From Arthrobacter endolithicus (GTDB taxonomy: Bacteria; Actinomycetota; Actinomycetes; Actinomycetales; Micrococcaceae): a stretch of 64,000 nucleotides of DNA. A program made the position numbers and the translations under genes. The stretch lies in assembly GCF_026627425.1 (NCBI RefSeq), contig NZ_JAPNLH010000010.1, forward strand, positions 83,344 to 147,343, given 5' to 3'. The notes under the pieces were generated by a model, which was not told where the DNA came from, did no database searches, and worked only from the letters and a program-made list of their open reading frames with translations. Position 1 is the first letter of the stretch; each line of letters begins with the position of its first letter. Below, piece by piece: positions 8,459 to 17,016 of this stretch.

Positions 8459-9241
8459 ATGGAGGTAGTAATCCTCCCCAGCAGCAAAGAAATAGGCGCC
8501 TTGGCCGCCGACGCCATCGAGGCACTGGTCCGCCGGAAACCGGCCGCGGTGCTCGGGCTTGCCACGGGTTCATCCCCGTTGCCGATCTACGATGAACTGG
8601 CCCGTCGGCACGGCGATCACGGGCTCAGCTTTGCGCAGGCCCAGGGCTATGCACTCGATGAATACGTGGGTCTACCGGTCGGTCACCACGAGTCTTACCG
8701 TGAGGTGATCCGGCGGGAATTCACGAACCGCGTGGATATTGCCGCCGAGAATGTGCACGGTCCCGACGGGTCCGCCAAGGATGTGCTCGCGGCCTGCCAG
8801 GGCTATGAGGATGCTATCAAGGCAGCCGGCGGCGTGGACCTGCAGATTCTGGGCGTCGGCACCGATGGCCACATCGGCTTTAATGAGCCCGGCTCGTCGC
8901 TTGCTTCGCGGACCCGGATCAAGACGCTGCTGGAGCAGACGCGGCGGGACAACGCGCGCTTTTTTGACAGCATTGATCAGGTGCCGCACCACGTCGTGAC
9001 GCAGGGACTCGGGACTATTATGGATGCACGGCACGTGCTGCTCGTGGCCACCGGTGCGCACAAGGCCCAAGCTGTCCGGGACTTCGTCGAGGGTCCGGTC
9101 GCCGCCATCTGCGCGGCTTCCGTGCTCCAGTTCCACCCGCACGTCACGGTCCTGCTCGACGAGGCCGCCGCGTCGTCCCTGCAGTTGGCCGATTTCTACC
9201 GACACACCTATGACAACAAACCGAACTGGCAGGGCCTCTAA
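8459..9241 (+). CDS. nagB: glucosamine-6-phosphate deaminase NagB
   Basis: 260 residues, normal length. It converts glucosamine-6-phosphate to fructose-6-phosphate and ammonia, linking amino-sugar catabolism to glycolysis in the cytoplasm. Diagnostic blocks are LGLATGSSPLPIYDEL (phosphate loop), ALDEYVGL with the catalytic Asp (about D67), and GVGTDGHIGFNEPGS. ATG 8459 follows a weak purine-rich stretch (GAGGGAAAGG at -18). The 184-bp upstream region holds a possible -10 (TAGAAT near 8310) and a 10-bp palindrome TTGATATCAA (8393-8402) that could serve a GntR/ROK repressor, but this is weak. No nagA or transporter is adjacent. Confidence 0.95.
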   Translation: MEVVILPSSKEIGALAADAIEALVRRKPAAVLGLATGSSPLPIYDELARRHGDHGLSFAQAQGYALDEYVGLPVGHHESYREVIRREFTNRVDIAAENVHGPDGSAKDVLAACQGYEDAIKAAGGVDLQILGVGTDGHIGFNEPGSSLASRTRIKTLLEQTRRDNARFFDSIDQVPHHVVTQGLGTIMDARHVLLVATGAHKAQAVRDFVEGPVAAICAASVLQFHPHVTVLLDEAAASSLQLADFYRHTYDNKPNWQGL

Positions 9242-9327
9242 GCCGAAGCCGCTACGATGGCGCGGCCCGCATGGCGCCGGCCACCTATTCCAGGATCAGC
9301 GGCCAGTGAACGAGCCGAGCCGCCCAT

Positions 9328-10668
9328 TCACGTGTGCGACTCGGCCTTCACCTGACGCAGCACCATGGCGGACACCAGGCCCAGGAGCAGGAGCGCCCCG
9401 GCGGCGGCGAGGGGGACAATGAACGCCGCCTGATAGCCGGCAGACTGTGCCAGCGCACCGGAGATCGAGGAACCTAACGCGATGCCGGCGAGAATGCCGC
9501 TGGCCAGCGCCGTCATGACCGTGCCCATCCACTGCGGAGGGGCGATGACACTGCCTACGCTGAAGATGGTGACCATGGCCGGTCCAACCGGGATGCCCAC
9601 CAGCAGCAACACAACAATCATGGTGCTCAGGGAGTCCGGCAGGAAGAACGCGGCTGCGCCGGCCACCATGAGCATGGATACCAGCACCCACCGCCAGGCG
9701 TGGGTGAAGGCGAGCGGCCAGTAGGCCACGGACAAAGAGGCGAGGGCCGAGCTTGCACCCATGGCGGCGTACATGAGCCCTGCCTGGTCGACCGAGCCAT
9801 GGACGCCGGTGAAGGCCGTCAAGGCGGTCTGGGCTGAGCCGAAGAACGTCCCCATGCACAGCATGCCGGCCACCGGGACCGCCACCTTGAACCAGTTCAC
9901 CGATTCCTTGGGTACGTAACCGGCGTTTCCTGAATACCCGACGCTGCGGGCGTTGACAACTGTGTGGGTGGGGTGGACGGCGAACAGCGTCACGAGGACC
10001 AGAGTCATAGCGGCGGCCAAAACCAGCGGCAACCACGGCGCGACGAGCGAGGCCAGCAGGCTCACCAGGGCCGGCCCCAGCACAAAGGTGACCTCGTCTG
10101 CGGTGCCTTCCAGCGACAGTGCCGTGTCAATGACCGGCCCGCGCTGGTCCCTGGGCAGCCGCCTGCTCAGCGCCATCCACCGCACCCGCGACAGCGGCCC
10201 CACCTGCGGGGAGGTGGCCCCGGCCAGCAGAGCCGCGGCCAGGACAGCCAAGGTCCGCCCGCCAGTGTATTCCCCCGTGGCATACACCAGGGCGACGACG
10301 GCGCCAACGATCAGCGAGTTGGCCACCGCGGCGACCAACAGGACCGGCTTTTGGCCGAGCCGGTCCGCCAAGTAGCCAACCAACGGCGCACCGACAGCCG
10401 CACCGGCACCGACGGAACCGGCGGCAAAGCCGCCAATGGCATAGGACCCGCTGATGGCCGTAACGAGGGTGAGAACGCCGATGGTGAGCATAGCGAGCGG
10501 CACGCGGGCAAACAGGCCCAGCGGGATATAGCCGTTCCCGGCCAGGCGTGGAAGAAGACCATAGCGGCCCCCTCTATTCGCCGGACCCGGGCCCGCTGAG
10601 GGGCTGCCGGCCGGTTCAGGGCAGGACCCGGCCGTGGCGTCGACAAGCGCGGACTTTGGTGTGGTCAT
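9328..10668 (-). CDS. MFS transporter
   Basis: 446 residues with 12 predicted membrane spans, the central loop near residues 215-235 and the fingerprint PLVGYLADRLGQKPVLL after TM2. This is a drug/metabolite efflux-type major facilitator with no substrate evidence. In Arthrobacter relatives I expect a gene like this to sit next to the DUF3039 gene; here ~10 kb of accessory DNA separates them. It converges on nagB. Confidence 0.88.
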   Translation of the reverse strand: MTTPKSALVDATAGSCPEPAGSPSAGPGPANRGGRYGLLPRLAGNGYIPLGLFARVPLAMLTIGVLTLVTAISGSYAIGGFAAGSVGAGAAVGAPLVGYLADRLGQKPVLLVAAVANSLIVGAVVALVYATGEYTGGRTLAVLAAALLAGATSPQVGPLSRVRWMALSRRLPRDQRGPVIDTALSLEGTADEVTFVLGPALVSLLASLVAPWLPLVLAAAMTLVLVTLFAVHPTHTVVNARSVGYSGNAGYVPKESVNWFKVAVPVAGMLCMGTFFGSAQTALTAFTGVHGSVDQAGLMYAAMGASSALASLSVAYWPLAFTHAWRWVLVSMLMVAGAAAFFLPDSLSTMIVVLLLVGIPVGPAMVTIFSVGSVIAPPQWMGTVMTALASGILAGIALGSSISGALAQSAGYQAAFIVPLAAAGALLLLGLVSAMVLRQVKAESHT

Positions 10669-10831
10669 CTTTTACCCGTTTAACAAAAGAGTGTGCACCG
10701 TCCCTGCCTCCCGGTGCACCCGACCCAAATACTCCTGCCAGTCTACCCAGCCGGCAACACTAGCCCCGCAAATGAAACTGTCCCAGGTTACAAGATCATT
10801 TGAAACCCTGAAGCGGTTCGTTGGATCACGC

Positions 10832-11488
10832 TTACGGCTGCACGTACAGGACCTCGCCTGCTGACTTTCCAGTGTGCAGGTCCCAAAAGGCCTCGGCGAT
10901 CAAATCCGGATCGAAGAACGTGCCGGCCTGGACGACGCCGCCTATGGTCACGGTGCCGACCTTGAGGCCCTGCTCGGCAAGCTCATCGGCCAGGGTTAGG
11001 GCCAGGTTGCGTAGTCCGGCCTTGCTGATGGAGGCCGATGCCCTGGACGCAACGGGATTCAAGGCCAGTAGTCCTCCGGTGAAAAGGATGGAACCCGAAC
11101 CCCGTGCAATCATGGCGGGCGCCGCCAGCTGGGCGCAGTTCAGCGCCCCGACTACGTTGACCATGAAATCCCGGGTCAGGTCCGCGGCGTTCAGGACGGA
11201 GGGGTTGGCAATCGTGTTGGCTCCGGCGTTGTAGACCAAAGCATCCAAGATTCCGTGTTCGGCCTGGATGCTGGCGAAAGCCGACTGCAGGCTCTGCAGG
11301 TCGGTCACATCGGCGACGACGCCGTGGGCCTCGATGCCGGCGCTCTGGAGCTCCGATACCCGAAGCTCAAGTGATGCCGGGTTCCTGGCCAGCAGGATCA
11401 CCGTGAAGCCATTGGCTCCAAACTTCCTGGCTACACCGGCGCTGACGCCCGGACCGGCGCCCACGATGGCCACGCACTTCTGGTTCAT
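10832..11488 (-). CDS. short-chain dehydrogenase/reductase-like protein lacking the catalytic Tyr
   Basis: 218 residues from the ATG at 11488 (MNQKCVAIVGAG); the longer frame to 11572 adds a non-conserved leader. The Rossmann nucleotide-binding segment VAIVGAGPGVSAGVA and the NAG motif (VYNAGAN) are intact. The expected YxxxK catalytic pair reads ASISK, so the Tyr position is Ala. Catalysis by the standard SDR mechanism is therefore doubtful. It may belong to an atypical SDR subgroup common in soil actinobacteria and proteobacteria. It has its own transcription unit, first gene of the accessory block. Confidence 0.78.
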   Translation of the reverse strand: MNQKCVAIVGAGPGVSAGVARKFGANGFTVILLARNPASLELRVSELQSAGIEAHGVVADVTDLQSLQSAFASIQAEHGILDALVYNAGANTIANPSVLNAADLTRDFMVNVVGALNCAQLAAPAMIARGSGSILFTGGLLALNPVASRASASISKAGLRNLALTLADELAEQGLKVGTVTIGGVVQAGTFFDPDLIAEAFWDLHTGKSAGEVLYVQP

Positions 11489-11949
11489 GTCTGCTGCTTT
11501 CGATTGATGCGATCGCGACGACAACAAATCTGGTGGAAAGGAGCTGGAGACGTTCGAGGCGTGGGCAGGCATTCCTTGTCATTCGCGTGAGAGGACTGGA
11601 TTTTCAATGTATCATCCGAAGAATTCTTGCTTTGGAGCCTCTGGGGCCATAAGCGTCGATGGTTTCCCCACCGGCGCGAACCTGCGCAGCAGCGCCGCGT
11701 GTATTCTCCTGTTGCCCCATGGTGGCCACGACCAGGCGGACCTGGGCCGGGTTCATCCTGCACGGCTGACCGCCCTCGCGCCCGCGTGCCGGGACTGAGG
11801 CGCGGCCGACTATGGTTCGTTGGTGAATGAGGGCGCGCTCGATCTCAGCCAGGGCTATTGGAACTACATCGTCGATGCGGTCCCTAGCGTTGGAGGTCTC
11901 CCGTTTGACGCCGGTCAGAGCCCCCTCCAGTTTTCACACAACAAGACTC
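11489..11949. other. 461-bp stretch with no convincing gene
   Basis: Between the SDR gene and the sigma-factor gene, both on the minus strand. Both strands give only short frames with poor coding character. One plus-strand GTG frame at 11823-11993 (56 codons, overlapping the sigma gene) has plausible composition but no recognisable family. I see no repeat or clear terminator. It may hold the promoter of the SDR gene and remnants of lost genes. Confidence 0.5.
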
Positions 11950-12615
11950 TCACGTGCTTGAAGGTTCCGTCATTGCGTGGCGTAGCTTGAAAATGCTGTC
12001 CCGAATCCGGCTTTTTACCGTTGGCAGCGGCACATTCAGGATGTTCGCCACTTCGGCATACGTCAGGCCATCAAAGAAGGCAAGATTGATTGCGGCGTGC
12101 TGGAGTGCCGATAGCGAAAGTAAATGACGGTTGACGTCCTCAGCCTCAAAGATCATAGCGGCCGTCTCTGCCACCACATCGTGGTCGGTGGAGTGACTCG
12201 TCGATGCAAAACGTGTCTGGCGGTTGCGGTGGGATTGTTCGGCTCGCACGTGGTCCACAGCGCGGCGCCTGGCAATGGTCAGCAGCCACGCCATCGCGGA
12301 CCCCCGTTCCGGATCGAACCGGTCCGCTGTTTTCCACACTTGCATGTACACCTCCTGGGAGGTATCCTCGCTGAGCTCCGTTGACACAAGAACGGCCCGG
12401 ATCGTCGCGAACACTTTTTTGTTGGTCTGTGCGAAAAATTCCTCAAACGCGTCGTTGTCGCCCTCTGCTATACGGCCCAGCAGCCCGGTCAGAGCCCGCA
12501 GGCCTACGCGTTCAGCCCGTTCTTCAATTTCGCGACACGGCGATACAGACGGGTCGGGCGCGGGTGGTGTCGGCGGCACTGGCATGGACGGCCCTTCAAG
12601 GTCGGAGTGCATCAT
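11950..12615 (-). CDS. ECF-type sigma-70 factor, SigK-like
   Basis: 221 residues. Region 2 (FEEFFAQTNKKVFATIRAVL to RRAVDHVRAEQ) binds core polymerase and the -10 element. Region 4 (LSALQHAAINLAFFDG through YAEVANILNVPLPTVKSRIR) carries the -35-binding helix-turn-helix. The arrangement, including the extended HSTDHDVV linker between them, matches mycobacterial SigK-like factors. Such factors are normally paired with a membrane anti-sigma (RskA) encoded next door, but neither neighbour is one. The N-terminus has a Pro-rich ~35-residue extension. The adjacent divergence to other regulators fits an accessory regulatory island. Confidence 0.9.
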   Translation of the reverse strand: MMHSDLEGPSMPVPPTPPAPDPSVSPCREIEERAERVGLRALTGLLGRIAEGDNDAFEEFFAQTNKKVFATIRAVLVSTELSEDTSQEVYMQVWKTADRFDPERGSAMAWLLTIARRRAVDHVRAEQSHRNRQTRFASTSHSTDHDVVAETAAMIFEAEDVNRHLLSLSALQHAAINLAFFDGLTYAEVANILNVPLPTVKSRIRDSIFKLRHAMTEPSST

Positions 12616-12658
12616 GACTACGGGTACGTGCCGGCAACAGGGGCCTTTCGTTATCCAG

Positions 12659-13315
12659 TCAGGTGCTTCCTTGCCTTGGTGGGGTCAATTGGGTGCCGCC
12701 TCCGTGATCTGCGATGAGGGAGACGGCCATACTTTTGGCCCAAACGGCGGCTTCCTTATCTCCCTCTACGGCGGAGATGATGGAGCCTTTCGTCAGGATG
12801 TGGCAGGACCTGGCAAAACGGTCTGGTTCCTCAAGACCTGCTTCCGTGGCGAGAGTCCGCATGAAGTCCCGCACCTGGGCCAGATAGCCGGCTGCGGCCT
12901 TCCCCAATGGATGGGTGGCGCCCATTTCCAGCATGGTGTTTATGAAGGAACAGGCCTCGAAATCGTCACGGCGGAACCACCCGTCCAAAACATCGAAAAT
13001 GGCCAGCAACTGGGCTGTAGGAGTATCGGCCCTCCTTCTGGACTCGGAGATGATCTGCTCGACAGTCCAGACCTGATGGCAGCGTTCCAAGAAGGCCAGG
13101 ACCAGATCGTCCTTTGAAGCGAAGTGTCCGTAGAAGGTCGCCTTGGCAACCCCGGCCCGCGATATCAGTTCCGCGATGCCGACATCGCGGATCCCACGCT
13201 GGGCGAATAACTCATAGGCGGCAACCATAATTCGCTCCCGCGCGCCAGGAGGAATCACCGGAGACGGGGCTGACGTATCGGTCAGGTCGGCTAAGAGGCG
13301 TTGGGAGTGTTTCAT
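12659..13315 (-). CDS. TetR/AcrR family transcriptional regulator
   Basis: 218 residues. The N-terminal DNA-binding domain is clear: IMVAAYELFAQRGIRD, then a helix-turn-helix VGIAELISRAGVAKATFYGH and FASKDDLVLAFLERC. The C-terminal ligand domain is unclassified. It is transcribed divergently from the LAL regulator, with a 24-bp near-palindrome 24 bp upstream of its start, so it probably represses itself and perhaps the divergent gene. Target and inducer are unknown. Confidence 0.93.
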   Translation of the reverse strand: MKHSQRLLADLTDTSAPSPVIPPGARERIMVAAYELFAQRGIRDVGIAELISRAGVAKATFYGHFASKDDLVLAFLERCHQVWTVEQIISESRRRADTPTAQLLAIFDVLDGWFRRDDFEACSFINTMLEMGATHPLGKAAAGYLAQVRDFMRTLATEAGLEEPDRFARSCHILTKGSIISAVEGDKEAAVWAKSMAVSLIADHGGGTQLTPPRQGST

Positions 13316-13324
13316 CAGAAGCAG

Positions 13325-13330
13325 ACACTA
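13325..13330 (-). promoter_or_regulatory. possible -10 element TAGTGT of the TetR gene
   Basis: TAGTGT (minus strand) ends 9 nt before the ATG at 13315 and lies beside the 13339-13362 palindrome, which would then cover the -35 region. Confidence 0.35.
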
Positions 13331-13338
13331 CACGTAAA

Positions 13339-13362
13339 ACCAGACAGACCGGTCGGTATGGT
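13339..13362. promoter_or_regulatory. 24-bp near-palindrome, probable TetR operator
   Basis: Left arm ACCAGACAGACC (13339-13350) and right arm GGTCGGTATGGT (13351-13362) match at 10 of 12 paired positions around the core GACCGGTC. Location between the TetR gene and the divergent regulator, overlapping the TetR promoter, is typical of an autoregulatory site. Confidence 0.65.
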
Positions 13363-13438
13363 CCTTGTACACAGAAATAAGACCTAATTCCATCCGAGCC
13401 CCGGGCCCAACCGCCACCAAAAAAACCCCAATCGCCCC

Positions 13439-13444
13439 TAAGAT
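13439..13444 (+). promoter_or_regulatory. -10 element TAAGAT of the LAL regulator gene
   Basis: TAAGAT ends 6 nt before the ATG at 13451, with no Shine-Dalgarno, so the transcript is probably leaderless. Confidence 0.55.
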
Positions 13445-13450
13445 CGGGTT

Positions 13451-16165
13451 ATGCGCACGCCAGTGCTGGCCACCAAGCTTTTCGTGCCACGACGGCGCAC
13501 TCGCCTCGTCGCACGCCTACGACTCACCGAGCAGCTTGACGCTGCACTCGACTCCGGCCACCGGCTCACGCTCATCTCGGCACCGGCGGGCTTCGGTAAG
13601 ACAACCTTGGTCATCGACTGGATCGAGCACGTCACTCGCGGCCGATCAGAGACGCGCGTGGCCTGGCTCTCCCTCGATGATGGCGACGACGACCCCGCGC
13701 GCTTCCTGACGCACCTGATCGCCGCTTTTCAACGTTTCGATGAGGGCCTCGGCGCTGACGCGCTCACCCTCCTGGGCGCCACCCAACCTATTCCCGTCGA
13801 GACGACACTGACTGCGCTCATTAACGACCTCACGGCGGCAGCCGGGCAAACCGTCCTCGTCCTGGACGACTACCATGCTATCGAGGCACCGGCGGTCCAC
13901 GACGCAGTCACGTTCTTCGTTGACCATCTCCCTGCCCAACTGCATCTGCTTATCGTGAGCCGGTCGGACCCGCCGCTCCCACTGGCCCGCCTGCGAACCC
14001 GCAGTGAGCTCACCGAGCTGAGAGCCTCCGACCTGCGCTTCAACCACGACGAAGCCGAGGACTTCCTAAACCAGGTCATGGGTCTGAGCCTGTCGGTCGG
14101 CGACATCAGTGCGCTCGAGACCCGAACCGAGGGTTGGGTCGCCGGTCTCCAGCTCGCCGCGCTCTCGCTTCGGAACCTTGATGACGTCTCCGCGTTCATC
14201 GACGCGTTCACCGGAAGCAACCGCTTCGTCCTGGACTATCTCGTTGAGGAGGTGCTCGGTCACCAGCCCGAGCAAGTCCGCAGCTTCCTTCTCCAAACCG
14301 CACTGCTGGAGCGGCTGACAGGTCCGCTGTGTGACGCGCTCACCGGCGGCACCGACGGCAGTCGCATGCTCGAGCATCTGGAGCGTGCCAACCTCTTCGT
14401 CGTCCCACTGGACGACCGCCGGCAGTGGTACCGCTACCACCACCTCTTCGCCGACGGCCTCCGCGTACGCATGCTCGCCGAGGACCGCGAACGGGTGCGG
14501 ACGCTGCACCAGGCTGCCAGCGTCTGGTATGAGCAGCACAACCTGTTGGAGGACGCGATCCGCCATGCCTTCGCCGCCAGCGACTACGATCGTGCGGGTC
14601 AGTTGATCGAGCTTGCGGTGCCGGAAATCCGGCGCACCCGGCAGGACGCGTCGCTGCTCGGCTGGCTCAAGGCGCTGCCCGATCAGGAGGTGCGCCGTCG
14701 GCCTGTCCTCAGCGTCTTCTACGGCTGGATGCTCATGGTCTCGGGTGACCTCGACGGGGTAGAGGCCCGCCTCGACGACGCCGAACGAGAACTCGCGGGC
14801 ACGCCGAGTGTGACGTGGGCGGATACCGATGAACTGCGAACCCTGCCGATGACCATCGCCACCTACCGGGCCTCACTGGCCCAGGCGCGCGGTGATGTGG
14901 CCGGCACGACCCACCATGCCCGACGGGTTCTCGAGCTCGCCGGACCCGAGGATCACCTCGCCCGCAGCGCCGGAGCCGGGTTCCTCGGACTCGCAGCCTG
15001 GGCGCAGGGGGACGTGCAGACCGCGTTGCAGACGTTTCCGCAAGCGGTAACGAGCTTGCACGCGGCCCGGAACCCAGTCGAGGAACTCAGCAGCACTGTC
15101 GTGCTCGCCGAGATGTGGATCGCGGCCGGACGACCGAGCAGGGCCCGCTGGCTTTATGAAGACGCGCTCAAATTGGCCAACGCCGGCGGAGGAGAACGGG
15201 GAGGGCCCGTTCCGGTGCCGACCGCCGGCCTTCACATCGGGCTTGCCGAGCTCGACCGGGAGGTCGCCAACCTTGACTCCGCCACCCGGCACCTCGATAC
15301 CGCCAAGGCCGTAGGCGAGAGGGCCTCAGTGGCGGAGCATCGGTACAGGTGGTTCGTTGCAGCGGCCCACGTCCAGGAGGATGGCGGGGACCCGGACGGG
15401 GCGATCCGCCTCCTGGACCAGGCAGAGCGCCTCTACCTGCGCGGCTTCTTCCCCGATGTACACCCCATCGCGGCCATGAGGACCCGGCTCCGGATCGCTC
15501 AGGGCGACCTAGCTTCGGCCGCCAACTGGGCCAGTGACCGCGGCCTGTCCGCCACCGATGACCCTAGTTATCTGCGCGAGTTCGACCACCTCACCTTGGT
15601 TCGGCTCTTCCTGGCTCAGTACCGCACCCACAACCACGCCAGCGCACTCGACGACGCGGTCGCCCTGCTGGACAGGCTTCACGAGCCGGCCCACGCATCT
15701 GGACGCGAGGGCAGCGTCCTGGAGATCCGGATGCTGCAGGCGCTCGCCCACGACGCGCAAGGACACCGGCCGCTCGCCCTCGAGATGCTGGACCAAGCCC
15801 TGGCCGCGGCGCCCGAGCCCGAGGGCTTCGTGCGGCTGTTCCTCGACGAGGGCATACCCATGATTTCCCTTCTCCGCTCCGCCCAAGCAGGCGCCGGGTT
15901 CCTTGGAGGGCACGCGCGTCGATTGCTGGCCGCCGGCGCGATGACCGGCGCCCGCCCGATGACCGGCGCCCAGGTGACGTTGAGCGAGCGGGAGCAACAG
16001 GTGCTCGGACTGCTGGCCAGCGAGCTGAGCGGCCCCGAGATCGCGCGCCAACTGTTCGTCTCGATCAACACGCTGCGCACCCACACCAAGCACATCTTCG
16101 CCAAACTCAACGTAACCAGCCGCCCCGACGCCGTCCGCCGCGCCCGCAACGATGGCCTCCTCTAG
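13451..16165 (+). CDS. LuxR family regulator of the MalT/LAL (ATP-binding) type
   Basis: 904 residues, the usual size of MalT-like STAND regulators. The N-terminus has an ATPase module with Walker A APAGFGKTTLV (about residue 46) and a Walker B-like TVLVLDDYHAIE. The middle ~500 residues are TPR-like helical repeats that would sense an inducer. The C-terminus (LSEREQQVLGLLASELSGPE to KHIFAKLNVTSRPDAVRRA) is a LuxR helix-turn-helix. It probably activates the coupled cluster that starts at 16327, behind an 18-bp palindrome. The ligand is unknown. A TetR gene is divergent upstream. Confidence 0.93.
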   Translation: MRTPVLATKLFVPRRRTRLVARLRLTEQLDAALDSGHRLTLISAPAGFGKTTLVIDWIEHVTRGRSETRVAWLSLDDGDDDPARFLTHLIAAFQRFDEGLGADALTLLGATQPIPVETTLTALINDLTAAAGQTVLVLDDYHAIEAPAVHDAVTFFVDHLPAQLHLLIVSRSDPPLPLARLRTRSELTELRASDLRFNHDEAEDFLNQVMGLSLSVGDISALETRTEGWVAGLQLAALSLRNLDDVSAFIDAFTGSNRFVLDYLVEEVLGHQPEQVRSFLLQTALLERLTGPLCDALTGGTDGSRMLEHLERANLFVVPLDDRRQWYRYHHLFADGLRVRMLAEDRERVRTLHQAASVWYEQHNLLEDAIRHAFAASDYDRAGQLIELAVPEIRRTRQDASLLGWLKALPDQEVRRRPVLSVFYGWMLMVSGDLDGVEARLDDAERELAGTPSVTWADTDELRTLPMTIATYRASLAQARGDVAGTTHHARRVLELAGPEDHLARSAGAGFLGLAAWAQGDVQTALQTFPQAVTSLHAARNPVEELSSTVVLAEMWIAAGRPSRARWLYEDALKLANAGGGERGGPVPVPTAGLHIGLAELDREVANLDSATRHLDTAKAVGERASVAEHRYRWFVAAAHVQEDGGDPDGAIRLLDQAERLYLRGFFPDVHPIAAMRTRLRIAQGDLASAANWASDRGLSATDDPSYLREFDHLTLVRLFLAQYRTHNHASALDDAVALLDRLHEPAHASGREGSVLEIRMLQALAHDAQGHRPLALEMLDQALAAAPEPEGFVRLFLDEGIPMISLLRSAQAGAGFLGGHARRLLAAGAMTGARPMTGAQVTLSEREQQVLGLLASELSGPEIARQLFVSINTLRTHTKHIFAKLNVTSRPDAVRRARNDGLL

Positions 16166-16229
16166 GCTGCCGGTAACCGGTGCCTGCTGAAGGCGGGCTG
16201 GCACCATGGCTGCAGAAATCACCACATCA

Positions 16230-16247
16230 ATCACATCGCGATGTGAT
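16230..16247. promoter_or_regulatory. 18-bp perfect palindrome, candidate operator
   Basis: ATCACATCGCGATGTGAT is a perfect inverted repeat 64 bp past the LAL stop codon and 80 bp before the first gene of the next cluster. Partial half-sites (ATCACCACATCA before, CATCACATG after) flank it. It is a strong candidate for regulator binding, most simply by the upstream LAL protein. Confidence 0.6.
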
Positions 16248-16326
16248 GCTCAGTCATCACATGCCTTCCTACATTGGAGATACCCCGCGGCACCCCGCCA
16301 CGGACATCCCGAACCAGGAGCCGGAC

Positions 16327-17016
16327 ATGATTATCACCACCACCATCCTCACCCGGGCGGCCGGCGTTGCCGCTGCCACCGCAGGACTGTTGTTCATCGG
16401 ACTTCAGATCAATCATCCTCACGTGGACGCGAACTTCGCCACCACGACCGAGTACGCGGTCCGCGAATCCCTCAAGGTCCTCATGGCGGCACTGGCGTTC
16501 GCCGGCATCACCGGGATGTACCTGCGCCAGGTGAAGCAGACCGGAGTGCCCGGTCTGATCGGGTACGTCATGTTCGGCACCGGCTGGCTCGCACTCATGA
16601 GCATCGAAGTGGTTGGCCTGTCCATCATCCCGTCCCTGGCTCACAGCGCACCCGGCTACGCCAACGACGTCCTCGCCGTGGCCACCGGAGGCACCGCGAC
16701 CGGCGACATCGGCCTGTTTCCGACCGTCAACCTGGTCACCGGCATCCTTTATCTGGCCGGCGGACTTGTCTTCGGCATTGCCCTCTTCCGCGCCAACATT
16801 CTCACCCGGTGGGCTGCCGCACTCCTCTCCGTTGGCACGGTCGCCACCATCGGGACAATGGTGCTCCCGCAGGTCAACTACAGACTGTTCGCCATTCCTG
16901 TCGGCGTGGCTCTGGTCGGCCTCGGCTACTCCCTGTGGCGCGAGCAGCGCACCTCGGCCGCTCAGCCCGGGACCAGTCCTGTCAGTTCGCGGCTAGACCC
17001 CGCTGGCGCCAAGTGA
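16327..17016 (+). CDS. small polytopic membrane protein, unknown function
   Basis: 229 residues from ATG 16327, chosen because GGAGCCGGAC precedes it; the longer upstream frame is not conserved in character. About six hydrophobic spans: the N-terminal AAGVAAATAGLLFIGLQI, then LMALAFAG-type, LVTGILYLAGGLVFGIALF and FAIPVGVALVGLGYSLW. It overlaps the next gene by 4 bp, so both are coupled. Proteins like this occur beside DUF2306 genes and LAL regulators in other actinobacteria from memory, but no function is known. Confidence 0.78.
   Translation: MIITTTILTRAAGVAAATAGLLFIGLQINHPHVDANFATTTEYAVRESLKVLMAALAFAGITGMYLRQVKQTGVPGLIGYVMFGTGWLALMSIEVVGLSIIPSLAHSAPGYANDVLAVATGGTATGDIGLFPTVNLVTGILYLAGGLVFGIALFRANILTRWAAALLSVGTVATIGTMVLPQVNYRLFAIPVGVALVGLGYSLWREQRTSAAQPGTSPVSSRLDPAGAK

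Noticed and set aside
11823..11993. 56-codon plus-strand frame before the sigma gene
   Set aside because: Plausible residue composition but overlaps the sigma gene, no Shine-Dalgarno and no known family.
16206..17012. Long 5' extension of the DUF2306 frame
   Set aside because: The upstream part is a His/Arg-rich shadow of the membrane protein gene at 16327; the GTG at 17013 is the sensible start.
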